A model generated the notes under the pieces. It saw only the letters and a program-made list of their open reading frames with translations. It was not told where the DNA came from and made no database searches. This document shows positions 23,735 through 32,547 of a DNA stretch of 64,000 bases, one piece after another (the stretch's first letter is position 1; every line of letters begins with the position of its first letter). The DNA is from Microgenomates group bacterium GW2011_GWC1_46_15. GTDB lineage: Bacteria; Patescibacteria; Microgenomatia; UBA1400; UBA12028. Position numbers and translations under genes: made by a program. The DNA lies in contig LCLX01000001.1 of the NCBI GenBank assembly GCA_001002285.1, forward strand, positions 357,067-421,066, read 5' to 3'.

Positions 23735-24625
23735 ATGAACATCGCCGTAACAGGTTTTTCCGGCTTATTGGGTCGCACGTTGCAAGATTGTTGGCATGGA
23801 GACGACATTTTTGTTGATATGTACCATCGCCACCCAACAGATAAACAGCATATCCAGCACATTTCTCTCGACTTATTAGATCAAAAAAACATTGTACAAA
23901 CGCTTCGGCAGGTTCATCCCGACGTTATCATTCATATGGCGGCAATGACACACATTGACGCGTGTGAACTCGACAAACAACAAGGAAAAGCTGGGGCGGT
24001 GTGGAAGATAAATGTAGATGCGACGCGGGCAATTGGAACATACGCGGCTGAAACAGGAGCCCACGTTGTGTATTTATCAACAGAATGCGTGTTCGATGGC
24101 GAAAAGGATATGTACAAAGAACATGAAGAAAAACACCCTAAGAATTGGTATGGAGAAACAAAAAGCGAGGGTGAAAACGCGCTTCTTTCACTTGGAATAG
24201 ATCTTTCAATTATCCGTTCTGTTATCGCGTACCGCCCCATGGACTCTACAACCGTATTTGGAAAAATTGTTGATGCATATAAAAAAGGTATTAAATTTCC
24301 CGCTGTTTCTAATCAATTCTTTATGCCAACACATGCGGAAGACATTATTAGTGCAATAGAACATATCACCCACAATCATCTTTTTGGTACATTCCATATT
24401 GTCCCGCCGGAACATATCACGCCATTATCGTTTGCGCTCGAAATAGGAACGCATTTCGGGTATGATACTTCTTTGGTTTACGGGCAAACGCTTGAGGAAT
24501 ATTTTGGTATAGAAAGAGCAAAATTGCGGTTGAAACACGCGTGTCTTGATGCAGCGCTCTCCCAGAAAGTCCTAGGAAAATCTGCACGCATAGTGCGGGA
24601 AGTATTGAGAAAGTTATCGAAATGA
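23735..24625 (+). CDS. RmlD-like NAD(P)-dependent sugar reductase (dTDP-4-dehydrorhamnose reductase family)
   Basis: 296 residues starting MNIAVTGFSGLLGRTLQ; a start 36 bases upstream inside the GT2 gene is rejected because the -10 spacing supports 23735. Family marks are the GFSGLLG loop, HMAAMTHIDACELDKQ, YLSTECVFDGEK and YGETKSEGE (YxxxK), with a late HAEDIISAIEHI. RmlD reduces dTDP-4-keto-rhamnose. No RmlA, RmlB or RmlC is in this window, so it may act on another 4-keto sugar or on precursors made elsewhere. It overlaps the next GT4 gene by ATGA. Confidence 0.85.
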   Translation: MNIAVTGFSGLLGRTLQDCWHGDDIFVDMYHRHPTDKQHIQHISLDLLDQKNIVQTLRQVHPDVIIHMAAMTHIDACELDKQQGKAGAVWKINVDATRAIGTYAAETGAHVVYLSTECVFDGEKDMYKEHEEKHPKNWYGETKSEGENALLSLGIDLSIIRSVIAYRPMDSTTVFGKIVDAYKKGIKFPAVSNQFFMPTHAEDIISAIEHITHNHLFGTFHIVPPEHITPLSFALEIGTHFGYDTSLVYGQTLEEYFGIERAKLRLKHACLDAALSQKVLGKSARIVREVLRKLSK

Positions 24626-25797
24626 ACATTCTCCAACTTGTTCCATATTTTTATCCTGCGTGGGCATACGGCGGTCCGGCGAAGCTGGTATACGACACAA
24701 GCGAGTACTTCGCAACACACGGGGATAGGGTGACTGTTTACACGTCAGACGCGTATGACAAACACCACCGCATGCCAGCAGATAAACGACTACCACAGAC
24801 TCCGAACTTCCGCGTGAAGTACTTTAGGCATATCAATAACGCATCAGCATATATATACAACATATTCTTTACGCCGGGATTGTACCTCACCGCATTATTT
24901 GAAGTTTCCCGTTTTGATGTGATCCATCTTCATGATTTTTATACTCCGCAAAATGTGTGGATTGGATTTCTTGCGAGAGTGTTCCGTAAACCATATATCT
25001 TGAGTGTGCACGGATGTCTTGAGGAAAAGAGGGTTGCGCAACGGAGCATCTTTAAGCGGATATTCCTTTTCTTTTTTGGAATGTCCCTTCTTCATCACGC
25101 GGATAGAGTCATTGCGTCTTCACCCAATGAAGTTCGGGCATATTTGGCATATGGTGTAGCAAAGGAACGCATTGTTTCTTTAGGTCACGGCGTTGATCCG
25201 AAAGAGTTTAAAACATCGGTAGCGCGCGTAGCGTGCAAAAAACAGTTTGGAATTGATGCCAAGAATATCGTTGTGACATATCTTGGGCGTATTCACAAAA
25301 TAAAAGGGCTTGATATGCTTGTTGACGCAGTAGCGATGATAAAAAATACACAGATCACGTTCATTATTGCGGGATCGGATGATGGATATCTCTCTGAGCT
25401 AAAGAAACGTATCCGCGAAAAAGGGTTAACAAAACGTATCACGCTTCTGGGAACGTGCTACGGGGAGCAAAAAGCGCGGTTATTTAGAGCAACTGATATT
25501 TTTGTCTACCCTTCGTACTCTGAAGGATTCTCTTTGGGTATTCTAGAAGCAGCTGCTGCAGGATTGCCCCTTGTTATTACAACGGGATGCCATTTTGAAG
25601 ACGTGCAAACGTATCAAGCTGGAGTGATCGTTCAGCCATCAGGGAATGCCATATCTGCTGGTATAATGAGACTTGTTTCGGACCCCGCGCTTCGGAAAAA
25701 ATGCGGAGAAAATGCCCAGAAACTTATTGAATCGCGGTACTCTACAGAAAAAATAGGGAGTACGCTTCAAAACATATACAAATCAATCATGCGTTAG
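24622..25797 (+). CDS. GT4-family glycosyltransferase
   Basis: A 391-residue GT-B enzyme. The N-terminal half opens NILQLVPYFYPAWAYGG, a glycine-rich acceptor-side loop, and later has DVIHLHDFYTPQN. The C-terminal half has VVTYLGRIHKIKGLDML and YPSYSEGFSLGILEAAAAG, giving an EX7E motif (E-GFSLGIL-E). The protein is cytoplasmic and uses a nucleotide sugar. It is coupled by ATGA to the RmlD-like gene upstream. A similar enzyme lies at 28836. The specific donor is unknown. Confidence 0.9.
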   Translation: MNILQLVPYFYPAWAYGGPAKLVYDTSEYFATHGDRVTVYTSDAYDKHHRMPADKRLPQTPNFRVKYFRHINNASAYIYNIFFTPGLYLTALFEVSRFDVIHLHDFYTPQNVWIGFLARVFRKPYILSVHGCLEEKRVAQRSIFKRIFLFFFGMSLLHHADRVIASSPNEVRAYLAYGVAKERIVSLGHGVDPKEFKTSVARVACKKQFGIDAKNIVVTYLGRIHKIKGLDMLVDAVAMIKNTQITFIIAGSDDGYLSELKKRIREKGLTKRITLLGTCYGEQKARLFRATDIFVYPSYSEGFSLGILEAAAAGLPLVITTGCHFEDVQTYQAGVIVQPSGNAISAGIMRLVSDPALRKKCGENAQKLIESRYSTEKIGSTLQNIYKSIMR

Positions 25798-25805
25798 GAA
25801 TATCT

Positions 25806-26522
25806 ATGTCAAAACAAGTTCAAGATTTTTATGAGCACATCGCGGATATGAAAATACATCATAAACCGCAATATACAATAGTTAAACTTCTCAACATGAC
25901 GAAACCATTTTCTCCGGACAGGAACGAAGTCATTAACAGTCTGATTACCCAAAAAACACGCATGCTTGACATTGGCGCAGGCGAAGGACACCTTCTCCGC
26001 ACCAACATTGACCGCTTTCGTGAATCATACGGCATAGATATTTCCAAAAAGCGCATTGATCATTTACAAAAGGACTCAGTGTTAAAACGCGTGAAGCTTT
26101 CCGTGCAAAATGTGGAAGAAGGAACGACATTTAAAAACAATTTTTTTGATACCATAACAATGGTTGCGGTTCTTGAACACGTGTTTGACCCGCACGCTGC
26201 GCTTGATGAAATACACAGGATTTTGCGTGCTGGCGGAGAACTCATTTTGGAAGTTCCAAACATTGGATGGTTATATCCGCGTATATCATTATTTTTTGGA
26301 TATTTTCCGGTAACATCAACTGATCCAGGATTTGATGGAGGCCACCTTCACTATTTTGAGATCCATAACCTTGTTTCGATATTAAAACAACATGAATTTT
26401 CTATCGAAAAAATCACATGTTCTGGATTTTTCTCAAAATGGAGACACATATGGCCATCGCTTCTTGGGGGAGATCTTATTATCCGTGCGGTAAAAAAACG
26501 AGTCAGAAAAGAAAAGAAATAA
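25806..26522 (+). CDS. SAM-dependent methyltransferase (class I)
   Basis: 238 residues with a clear motif I, MLDIGAGEGHLL, near residue 55. YGIDISKKRI is the acidic end of beta 2, and TMVAVLEHVFDPHAALDEI and ILRAGGELILEVPNIG follow. The C-terminal region (GGHLHYFEIHNL) is typical of sugar- or glycan-modifying methyltransferases near GT genes. AGGA stands seven bases before the ATG. The TAA overlaps the ATG of WecB as TAATG. Target inferred only from location. Confidence 0.87.
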   Translation: MSKQVQDFYEHIADMKIHHKPQYTIVKLLNMTKPFSPDRNEVINSLITQKTRMLDIGAGEGHLLRTNIDRFRESYGIDISKKRIDHLQKDSVLKRVKLSVQNVEEGTTFKNNFFDTITMVAVLEHVFDPHAALDEIHRILRAGGELILEVPNIGWLYPRISLFFGYFPVTSTDPGFDGGHLHYFEIHNLVSILKQHEFSIEKITCSGFFSKWRHIWPSLLGGDLIIRAVKKRVRKEKK

Positions 26523-27616
26523 TGAAAAACATTGCGATTGTTATTGGCACGCGGCCCGAACTTATTAAAATGGCTCCTGTTATGCATGAGTTGATGAAAA
26601 GAAAAATTCCTTTTTCGTTCATTCACTCAAATCAACACTATTCCAAGGAGCTTGATGGAAATATCATCCGGAATCTTGACCTTCCGTCCATAGATGAACA
26701 CCTCGATGTAGGTTCCGGTTTGCATGGTGCGCAAACGGGGAAAATTATGGAAAGTATAGAGCGCTTGTGGACAAAACACACCCCACACATTGCGATTGTC
26801 CACGGTGATACAAACACAACGCTGGGAGCCGCGTTAGCCGCTGCAAAAATGCATATTCCGGTTTGTCATGTTGAAGCAGGTCTCCGGAGTTTCGACAACG
26901 CGATGCCGGAAGAAATTAACAGAATACTTACGGACAGAATAAGTGACGTACTTTTTACCCCAACAGAAACTTCAAAAGAATATCTTCTCAAAGAAGGAGT
27001 AGATCCAGAAAAAATTGTTGTAACGGGAAACACAGTCGTTGATGCGCTTCTTCAGCACATTGAGATCGCAAGAAAGAAAAGTGCTGTACTTCGTACGTAT
27101 ACACTGGAAAAAAATCACTACGCGTGTGTCACAATGCACCGTCCGGAAAATGTTGACTCAAAAAAACAGTTAGAGAAAGGGATTGAACTGCTTGTTGTCT
27201 TAAGCAAAGAGCTTGGATATCGCCTAGTATTCCCCATACATCCGCGGACACAACAGGCGTTGGAAAAATGGCAGATTCATGTTCCGGCACAATATATTAC
27301 GGTCATTCCCCCTGTAGATTACTTAGATACACTTATTCTTCTTGAGAATGCGGTGCTTGTTATTACGGACTCTGGAGGCATTCAGGAAGAAGCGTATATG
27401 CTCAAGCGTCCGCTTATCACAATCCGCACATCAACAGAGCGACCCGAAACACTGTCCGCAAACGTTATCGTTGGTCTTGATAAGAAAAAGGCAATCGCTG
27501 CTTGGCGAGCCTACAAAAAGGGATGGGGAAAGTGGGGAAATGAACTCGGCGATGGACACGCGGCGGAAAAAATCGTTGATGTTCTTGAGCGCATGGTAAA
27601 AAAAGGAAAAAGATGA
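26522..27616 (+). CDS. wecB: UDP-N-acetylglucosamine 2-epimerase (non-hydrolysing)
   Basis: 364 residues, start at 26522 in a TAATG overlap with the methyltransferase; an earlier in-frame ATG lies within that gene. It converts UDP-GlcNAc to UDP-ManNAc in the cytoplasm. Signatures are IGTRPELIKMAPV, AIVHGDTNTTLGAA, VCHVEAGLRSFDNAMPEE, ITDSGGIQEEA and TIRTSTERPET, the last two being the UDP-binding motifs of non-hydrolysing enzymes. The next gene is UDP-ManNAc dehydrogenase, overlapping by ATGA, so the pair makes UDP-ManNAcA. It differs clearly from the NeuC-type hydrolysing homologue at 39227. Confidence 0.94.
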   Translation: MKNIAIVIGTRPELIKMAPVMHELMKRKIPFSFIHSNQHYSKELDGNIIRNLDLPSIDEHLDVGSGLHGAQTGKIMESIERLWTKHTPHIAIVHGDTNTTLGAALAAAKMHIPVCHVEAGLRSFDNAMPEEINRILTDRISDVLFTPTETSKEYLLKEGVDPEKIVVTGNTVVDALLQHIEIARKKSAVLRTYTLEKNHYACVTMHRPENVDSKKQLEKGIELLVVLSKELGYRLVFPIHPRTQQALEKWQIHVPAQYITVIPPVDYLDTLILLENAVLVITDSGGIQEEAYMLKRPLITIRTSTERPETLSANVIVGLDKKKAIAAWRAYKKGWGKWGNELGDGHAAEKIVDVLERMVKKGKR

Positions 27617-28839
27617 ATATCACAATCATTGGCCTGGGGTATATCGGCCTTCCCACCGCGTGTTTGTTGGCGCAGGCCGGGCATACTGTATATGGGTACG
27701 ATGTTGATGCAAAGAAAATCGCCTCACTTCAACAAGGAAAAGCTCCGTTCGAAGAACGCGGCATCCAGACTCTTCTTCAAGACGTGCACAAACAAGGAAG
27801 TTTCACCGTAGGAACAACGTTGAAAAAAGGCGATGTTTTCCTTATTGCCGTTCCAACTCCGGACATCAATCATAAGGCGGACCTCAAGTTTGTATTTCAA
27901 GCGATTGATGCGATTACGCCCCTGCTTGAAGACGGGACGTTGGTCATTATCGAGTCCACCATTGCCCCACGGGCAAGTGTTGATGAAATTCTTCCAAGAT
28001 TAGCAACGGTAGGTAAAAACATTCTTCTTGCACACTGTCCGGAAAGGGCAATACCCGGGAACACGCTGGAAGAAATGGTAAAAAACGACAGAATCGTTGG
28101 TGGCGCGACACAAGAAGCGGCGAAGCGGACTGCTGAGCTCTACGCATCGTTCGTGCGGGGAAACATTTACCAAACCGACATTACAACCGCCGAGTGCTGC
28201 AAAGTCATGGAGAATACATTCCGCGACGTAAACATTGCGTTGGCAAATGAGTTCTGCAAAATTTCAGAAGAGGTTGGTATTAATGTGTGGGAAGCGATTA
28301 CACTGGCAAACAAACATCCGCGGGTACATATTCACCAACCAGGACCGGGAGTGGGTGGTCACTGTATTCCCGTTGACCCTTGGTTTTTTGTTGGGATTTC
28401 TAAACAAGCAGAGTTAATACATACGGCAAGAAATGTTAATGATGGTATGCCCGCGTACGTTGTCAAAAATCTTATGCAGTATGTGCGGAAACATAAGATT
28501 AAAAACCCAGTCATCGGTATTCTCGGCGTTTCATACAAGAAAAATGTTGATGATGCGCGGGAAACACCGGCATCCACAATTATTGAGGCGTTGTGCAAAG
28601 AAAAACTCTCATTTTTGGTTCACGACCCATATGTGAAAACATTTTCAGTTCCATTGTCTCCTCTCAAAGAATTGGTGGAAAAGGCGGACGCGCTCTTACT
28701 CATCACAGACCACGATGAGTATGTCAAACTTGTGTTGCCAAAAGATTCTCCTATCAAGTTTATGTATGATACCCGGAATGTTTTACCTCATACGTTCAAT
28801 GTTCCCGTGTACACGCTTGGAAACGCGAAAAACATATGA
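27613..28839 (+). CDS. wecC: UDP-N-acetyl-D-mannosamine dehydrogenase
   Basis: 408 residues. The N-terminal Rossmann domain starts NITIIGLGYIGLPTACLLA. The central part has CCKVMENTFRDVNIALANE, and the catalytic Cys lies in GPGVGGHCIPVDPWF near residue 255. A C-terminal UDP-binding domain with GVSYKKNVDDARETPA follows. It oxidises UDP-ManNAc twice to UDP-ManNAcA. UDP-glucose dehydrogenases share this fold, but WecB directly upstream with an ATGA overlap favours ManNAc. It gives the locus an acidic amino sugar besides the nonulosonic acid made further on. Confidence 0.92.
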   Translation: MNITIIGLGYIGLPTACLLAQAGHTVYGYDVDAKKIASLQQGKAPFEERGIQTLLQDVHKQGSFTVGTTLKKGDVFLIAVPTPDINHKADLKFVFQAIDAITPLLEDGTLVIIESTIAPRASVDEILPRLATVGKNILLAHCPERAIPGNTLEEMVKNDRIVGGATQEAAKRTAELYASFVRGNIYQTDITTAECCKVMENTFRDVNIALANEFCKISEEVGINVWEAITLANKHPRVHIHQPGPGVGGHCIPVDPWFFVGISKQAELIHTARNVNDGMPAYVVKNLMQYVRKHKIKNPVIGILGVSYKKNVDDARETPASTIIEALCKEKLSFLVHDPYVKTFSVPLSPLKELVEKADALLLITDHDEYVKLVLPKDSPIKFMYDTRNVLPHTFNVPVYTLGNAKNI

Positions 28840-30011
28840 ACATTGTCCACCTCATTGAGTATTTTTCGCCGGCGTTGGGATATCAGGAAACGTATCTTGC
28901 GAAAGAACAACAACGGTTGGGGCACCATGTCACGGTAGTGACATCAGACAGGTACTTTCCTTTTCCGGATTATGATGCAACCGTTAAAAAAGTCTTAGGG
29001 AATCGGATTGTTGGAACAGGATCTTTTACAGAGGAGGGTATTCATGTTATCCGCAAGCCGATTTTATTTGAGTTTTTCTCACGCGCGTGGATTGTTGATC
29101 TTCTTCCAGCACTTCGCGCGTTAAAACCGGACGTTATCCATATTCATAGCACGAGTTCATTGAGTACTGTCCGCGTAGCGCGTGCAAAACACACACTAAA
29201 AAACACCATTGTGTTAGTGGATGACCATTCGCACCTTTCTGTTGTGGCAAACCACTGGAGTAAAGCATGTTTTTATTGGGTGTTTCGGATGTTATTTGGG
29301 AAATATCTTTCATACCGCATTAATACCTTTGTTGCGATTACAAAAGAAACGGCGGATATTGTGCGCACATACATGGGGATTTCCGCGCCTATTCATATTG
29401 TCGAACTGGGGGCGGATACGCGATTATTCTATCGTTCTCCGCAAAAGCGCTTTAAGATACGCAAGAAATATGGATGGAAAGATCAAGACGTTGTGTTTAT
29501 CTACACGGGGAAAATCATTTCAGATAAAGGATGCGATACACTGGTTGATGCATGTTGTGCGCTTCCAGGACACACCGCAAAACTTCTTTTTGTAGGGAGC
29601 GGGCCCGAAATGTTTATTGCAGATTTAAAAAAGCGACTGAAGCAAGCAAAAAAAGAAAACGATGTTGTGTGGGTCCCGATGGTAAAGCCAATAGAGCTAC
29701 CGGCGTATTATTCGGCAGCTGATGTTGGTGTTTGGCCAAAACAGGAGTCTATTTCTATGATTGAGGCGGCTGCGTGTTCACTTCCTGTTATCGTCAAGTC
29801 ATCTCCGAGCATGCAGAAACGGGTGCGGAATGAAAATGGAGTGATGTATAAAGAGGGAAATGTGCAGGAACTTACCCGCGCAATGCAAAGCATGATGAAA
29901 AACAAGGCGGTACGGATTACTATGGGAAAACGCGGAAAACAGTTGGTAGATCAGGCGTATAGTTGGACATCAATTGCCAAACAGTTTCTCTTGCTATATA
30001 CGAAAACATAA
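28836..30011 (+). CDS. GT4-family glycosyltransferase
   Basis: 391 residues in GT-B form: NIVHLIEYFSPALGYQE at the N terminus, DVIHIHSTSSLSTVRVA, then VVFIYTGKIISDKGCDTL at the second domain. The donor loop reads ADVGVWPKQESISMIEAAACSLPVIV, where the first Glu and the second Glu of EX7E are present (E-SISMIEA) but with one residue fewer between them than usual. It is a relative of the 24622 enzyme. It is coupled by ATGA to WecC, so ManNAcA transfer is a reasonable guess, though not proven. Confidence 0.87.
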   Translation: MNIVHLIEYFSPALGYQETYLAKEQQRLGHHVTVVTSDRYFPFPDYDATVKKVLGNRIVGTGSFTEEGIHVIRKPILFEFFSRAWIVDLLPALRALKPDVIHIHSTSSLSTVRVARAKHTLKNTIVLVDDHSHLSVVANHWSKACFYWVFRMLFGKYLSYRINTFVAITKETADIVRTYMGISAPIHIVELGADTRLFYRSPQKRFKIRKKYGWKDQDVVFIYTGKIISDKGCDTLVDACCALPGHTAKLLFVGSGPEMFIADLKKRLKQAKKENDVVWVPMVKPIELPAYYSAADVGVWPKQESISMIEAAACSLPVIVKSSPSMQKRVRNENGVMYKEGNVQELTRAMQSMMKNKAVRITMGKRGKQLVDQAYSWTSIAKQFLLLYTKT

Positions 30012-30020
30012 GGAGTATCT

Positions 30021-30716
30021 ATGAATCTTCGTCAAATCTATCTTCGATATGTCGATGCACGGTATGGGGAGTACAAAAGCGCCTACGATACATATTTAAA
30101 AAACAAGAAACGCGTTTTAGACGTTGGATGCGGCATTGGAAATTTTATCGCGTTTGATCCAAAACACATTGAAGGAGTTGATCAGAATGAAACTTCGCTG
30201 AAGATTGCAAAAAAACGTGGATATACAGTGACAAAGGGACAGGTTTATACACTTCCATATAAAAATGATTCTTTTGACGGAATATTTTGCGGACATGTGA
30301 TTGAACATCTCTATCCGCATGAGGCATTAAAAATGCTCTCTGAGTTTCATCGTGTTCTCAAACGCGGTGGCGTACTTGTCATGAAAACGCCGCTCATGTA
30401 TGCGCGGTTTTATAACGATCTTACGCATATCCGTCCGTACCCGCCGGAAGCGATTATGGACTATCTCATGCGTACGCCACAGACGTCCACCCAAAGAACG
30501 GCGGATGATTCACGCATGGAGTTCGAAATTGTTGATTTGCGGTACCGGTACGATTATCTATACTATCCGCAACTTGAACCATCGCGCTACACAAATATAT
30601 TTATACGATATCTCATCACAGTGTTCAAAATCTTTTCTTTGGCGTTGTATCAGCTTGGAATCAGAAATTATTTCGTCAAAAATGGCTACACGATTGTCCT
30701 GCAGAAGAAAGCATAA
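30021..30716 (+). CDS. SAM-dependent methyltransferase (class I)
   Basis: 231 residues. RVLDVGCGIGNFI near residue 35 is motif I, IEGVDQNETSL the beta 2 acidic motif, FDGIFCGHVIEHLYPHEA motif II, and VLKRGGVLVMKTPL motif III. A hydrophobic stretch near the C terminus (residues 195-215) could bind membrane. AAGGAG precedes the ATG by six bases, one of the few strong ribosome-binding sites in this operon. It ends two bases before the next gene. The substrate is probably a lipid-linked or growing glycan, from context. Confidence 0.87.
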   Translation: MNLRQIYLRYVDARYGEYKSAYDTYLKNKKRVLDVGCGIGNFIAFDPKHIEGVDQNETSLKIAKKRGYTVTKGQVYTLPYKNDSFDGIFCGHVIEHLYPHEALKMLSEFHRVLKRGGVLVMKTPLMYARFYNDLTHIRPYPPEAIMDYLMRTPQTSTQRTADDSRMEFEIVDLRYRYDYLYYPQLEPSRYTNIFIRYLITVFKIFSLALYQLGIRNYFVKNGYTIVLQKKA

Positions 30717-30718
30717 TC

Positions 30719-31846
30719 ATGGATTTGAAGAATCTTTTTTTCCGCACAGTGGGTGATGCCGTTGGACGTTCCTATGGGATAGTAGACAATGAGCGATATA
30801 TCCACGAGGGGCTTCGATGGCTCATGCATGCCCAGGATATAGCCGGTGATGGCGGAGTGTCGGCACAGTACTCTCTTTTTCATGGGTGGGATGGATCATA
30901 TATTGAAACAACGGGATATATTTTGGAAACATTTTTTACTGTTGCACAGAAATACCGCAACGCTGAGTATAAAAAACGAGCGGTTCGTATGGCAGATTTT
31001 CTTGTCCATGTTCAGCTATCAAGTGGTGCATTCCAAAGTGGAACACCACAAGACCTTCCAGCTGTTCCCAGAGTGTTTAATACGGGAGAGGATATCCGGG
31101 GACTTGTTACGGCGTATGAGAAAACAGGGAGGAAACAGTACCTTAAGGCGGCACGCAAAGCCGCAGATTGGTTGATTGCCATACAGGAAAAGGATGGGAG
31201 TTGGATACAGCATGAGTTTCAACACCGCAAACACGCGTATCATGCTCGCACGGCGTGGGCGTTGCTTCGAGTATGGCAAGCCACAAAAGAAAAAACCTAT
31301 CGCCAGGCAGCGGAAAAAAATCTCCGTTGGGTTCTCAGCAAACAGCAAAAAAACGGATGGTTCTCTGAATGCGATTTCACCACCCCAAAATGGCCGTTTA
31401 CACATGCGATTGACTACACAATGAGCGGTTTTTTTGCCTCTTCGCGTATCTTGAAGAACGCGACCTATTGGAAGGCAGGAAAAACGTGTGCGGATGCATT
31501 ATTACGGTACTATGGTCGCCATGTATTTATGCCGGCGACGTTTGATCCAGACTGGAAAAGTGTTAACACATACACATGTTTAACGGGAGATGCACAAATT
31601 GCATACACGTGGCTTATGGTATTTCAAGAGACACACGATCAGAAATACTTGAAATACGCGGTCAAACTTCTCGATGACATAAAAAAAACCGTTGATGTTA
31701 GTACAGAAGATTTAAATATCCGCGGTGCAGTTGCCGGCGCTTTCCCACATTATGGCGGATACAGCAGATGGAACTATCCAAATTGGGCAACGAAGTTTTT
31801 TGTTGACGCATGTGTGTTATTAGAAGAATGTCAGAAGGAACAATGA
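30719..31846 (+). CDS. Six-hairpin (alpha/alpha toroid) protein, possible glycan-active enzyme
   Basis: A 375-residue protein built of repeated helical hairpins, with recurring pairs such as YKKRAVRMADFLVHVQLSSG, YLKAARKAADWLIAIQEKDG and YRQAAEKNLRWVLSKQQKNG. Each repeat ends in a QxxDGxW-like turn (EKDGSW, QKNGWF). This is the fold of six-hairpin glycosidases, C5-epimerases and prenyl/terpene cyclases. There is no signal peptide or membrane helix. The neighbours (methyltransferases on both sides, GT genes) point to a role with a glycan, perhaps an epimerase or lyase acting on lipid-linked intermediates. The catalytic residues cannot be assigned. It overlaps the next gene as ATGA. Confidence 0.72.
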   Translation: MDLKNLFFRTVGDAVGRSYGIVDNERYIHEGLRWLMHAQDIAGDGGVSAQYSLFHGWDGSYIETTGYILETFFTVAQKYRNAEYKKRAVRMADFLVHVQLSSGAFQSGTPQDLPAVPRVFNTGEDIRGLVTAYEKTGRKQYLKAARKAADWLIAIQEKDGSWIQHEFQHRKHAYHARTAWALLRVWQATKEKTYRQAAEKNLRWVLSKQQKNGWFSECDFTTPKWPFTHAIDYTMSGFFASSRILKNATYWKAGKTCADALLRYYGRHVFMPATFDPDWKSVNTYTCLTGDAQIAYTWLMVFQETHDQKYLKYAVKLLDDIKKTVDVSTEDLNIRGAVAGAFPHYGGYSRWNYPNWATKFFVDACVLLEECQKEQ

Positions 31847-32547
31847 TTCATCCAACATACACGACAATACTGAATGTTATCAATCGCCGTTTTCCCCAAA
31901 AGAAAACGCTGCGGATTCTTGACTACGGATGCGGAAGCGGATATTTTCTTGAGGTTTTTGGAAAAACACGCATTGGCGAATACTATGGATATGATCTCAG
32001 TGAGAAAAGTATTCAATGTGCAAAAAAAACACACCATAATCGTAATGTACATTTTTTTCATATACAAAAAGATAACGCATCTCTTCTCAAAGAAAAGAAA
32101 AACATTGATGTTCTTGTCCTCATCGGTGTTTTACAGTACATGAGTAATAAAGAATTTACTGCCTTGCTTCAAAATGCAAAAAAACTGTTGGCTCCAAATG
32201 GGGTGATAATCATAAGCTGTAGTGTAGATCATATTGTGTATAGAGCGATGAACGTATTGCAAATATTCTCACCGCACCAGCTGATTCATCGAAAACGCGC
32301 TGTAGACATGCTCAAACAGGTTGGATTTAGGGTTGTACATCAATATGAGCGGGGAATTATCTTGAGTCCCATATTTTCTCAACTCATGATAGTGTTTGAT
32401 ATTTTGGACAAACTCATTTTTTCAACGAAAGGAACGATTGGCCCGATTGGAAAGACTATGCGAGGCATCACAAACATTCTTTTGTCTCTGGAGTATCGGT
32501 TGCCGGTGGATTATGGATATACGTTGTTTATTGTGGCGGAAAAATGA
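31843..32547 (+). CDS. SAM-dependent methyltransferase (class I)
   Basis: 234 residues from the ATG at 31843, which overlaps the upstream TGA as ATGA; an in-frame ATG at 31828 inside the upstream gene is possible. RILDYGCGSGYFLEVFG near residue 20 is motif I, YYGYDLSEKSI follows, and VLVLIGVLQYM and LLAPNGVIIISCS complete the fold. The C-terminal part contains a hydrophobic segment. It lies where base composition begins to become AT-richer. Next gene overlaps by ATGA. The glycan target is not known. Confidence 0.85.
   Translation: MIHPTYTTILNVINRRFPQKKTLRILDYGCGSGYFLEVFGKTRIGEYYGYDLSEKSIQCAKKTHHNRNVHFFHIQKDNASLLKEKKNIDVLVLIGVLQYMSNKEFTALLQNAKKLLAPNGVIIISCSVDHIVYRAMNVLQIFSPHQLIHRKRAVDMLKQVGFRVVHQYERGIILSPIFSQLMIVFDILDKLIFSTKGTIGPIGKTMRGITNILLSLEYRLPVDYGYTLFIVAEK

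Noticed and set aside
23735..24625. A dTDP-rhamnose pathway
   Set aside because: Only an RmlD-like gene is present; RmlA, RmlB and RmlC are not in the window.
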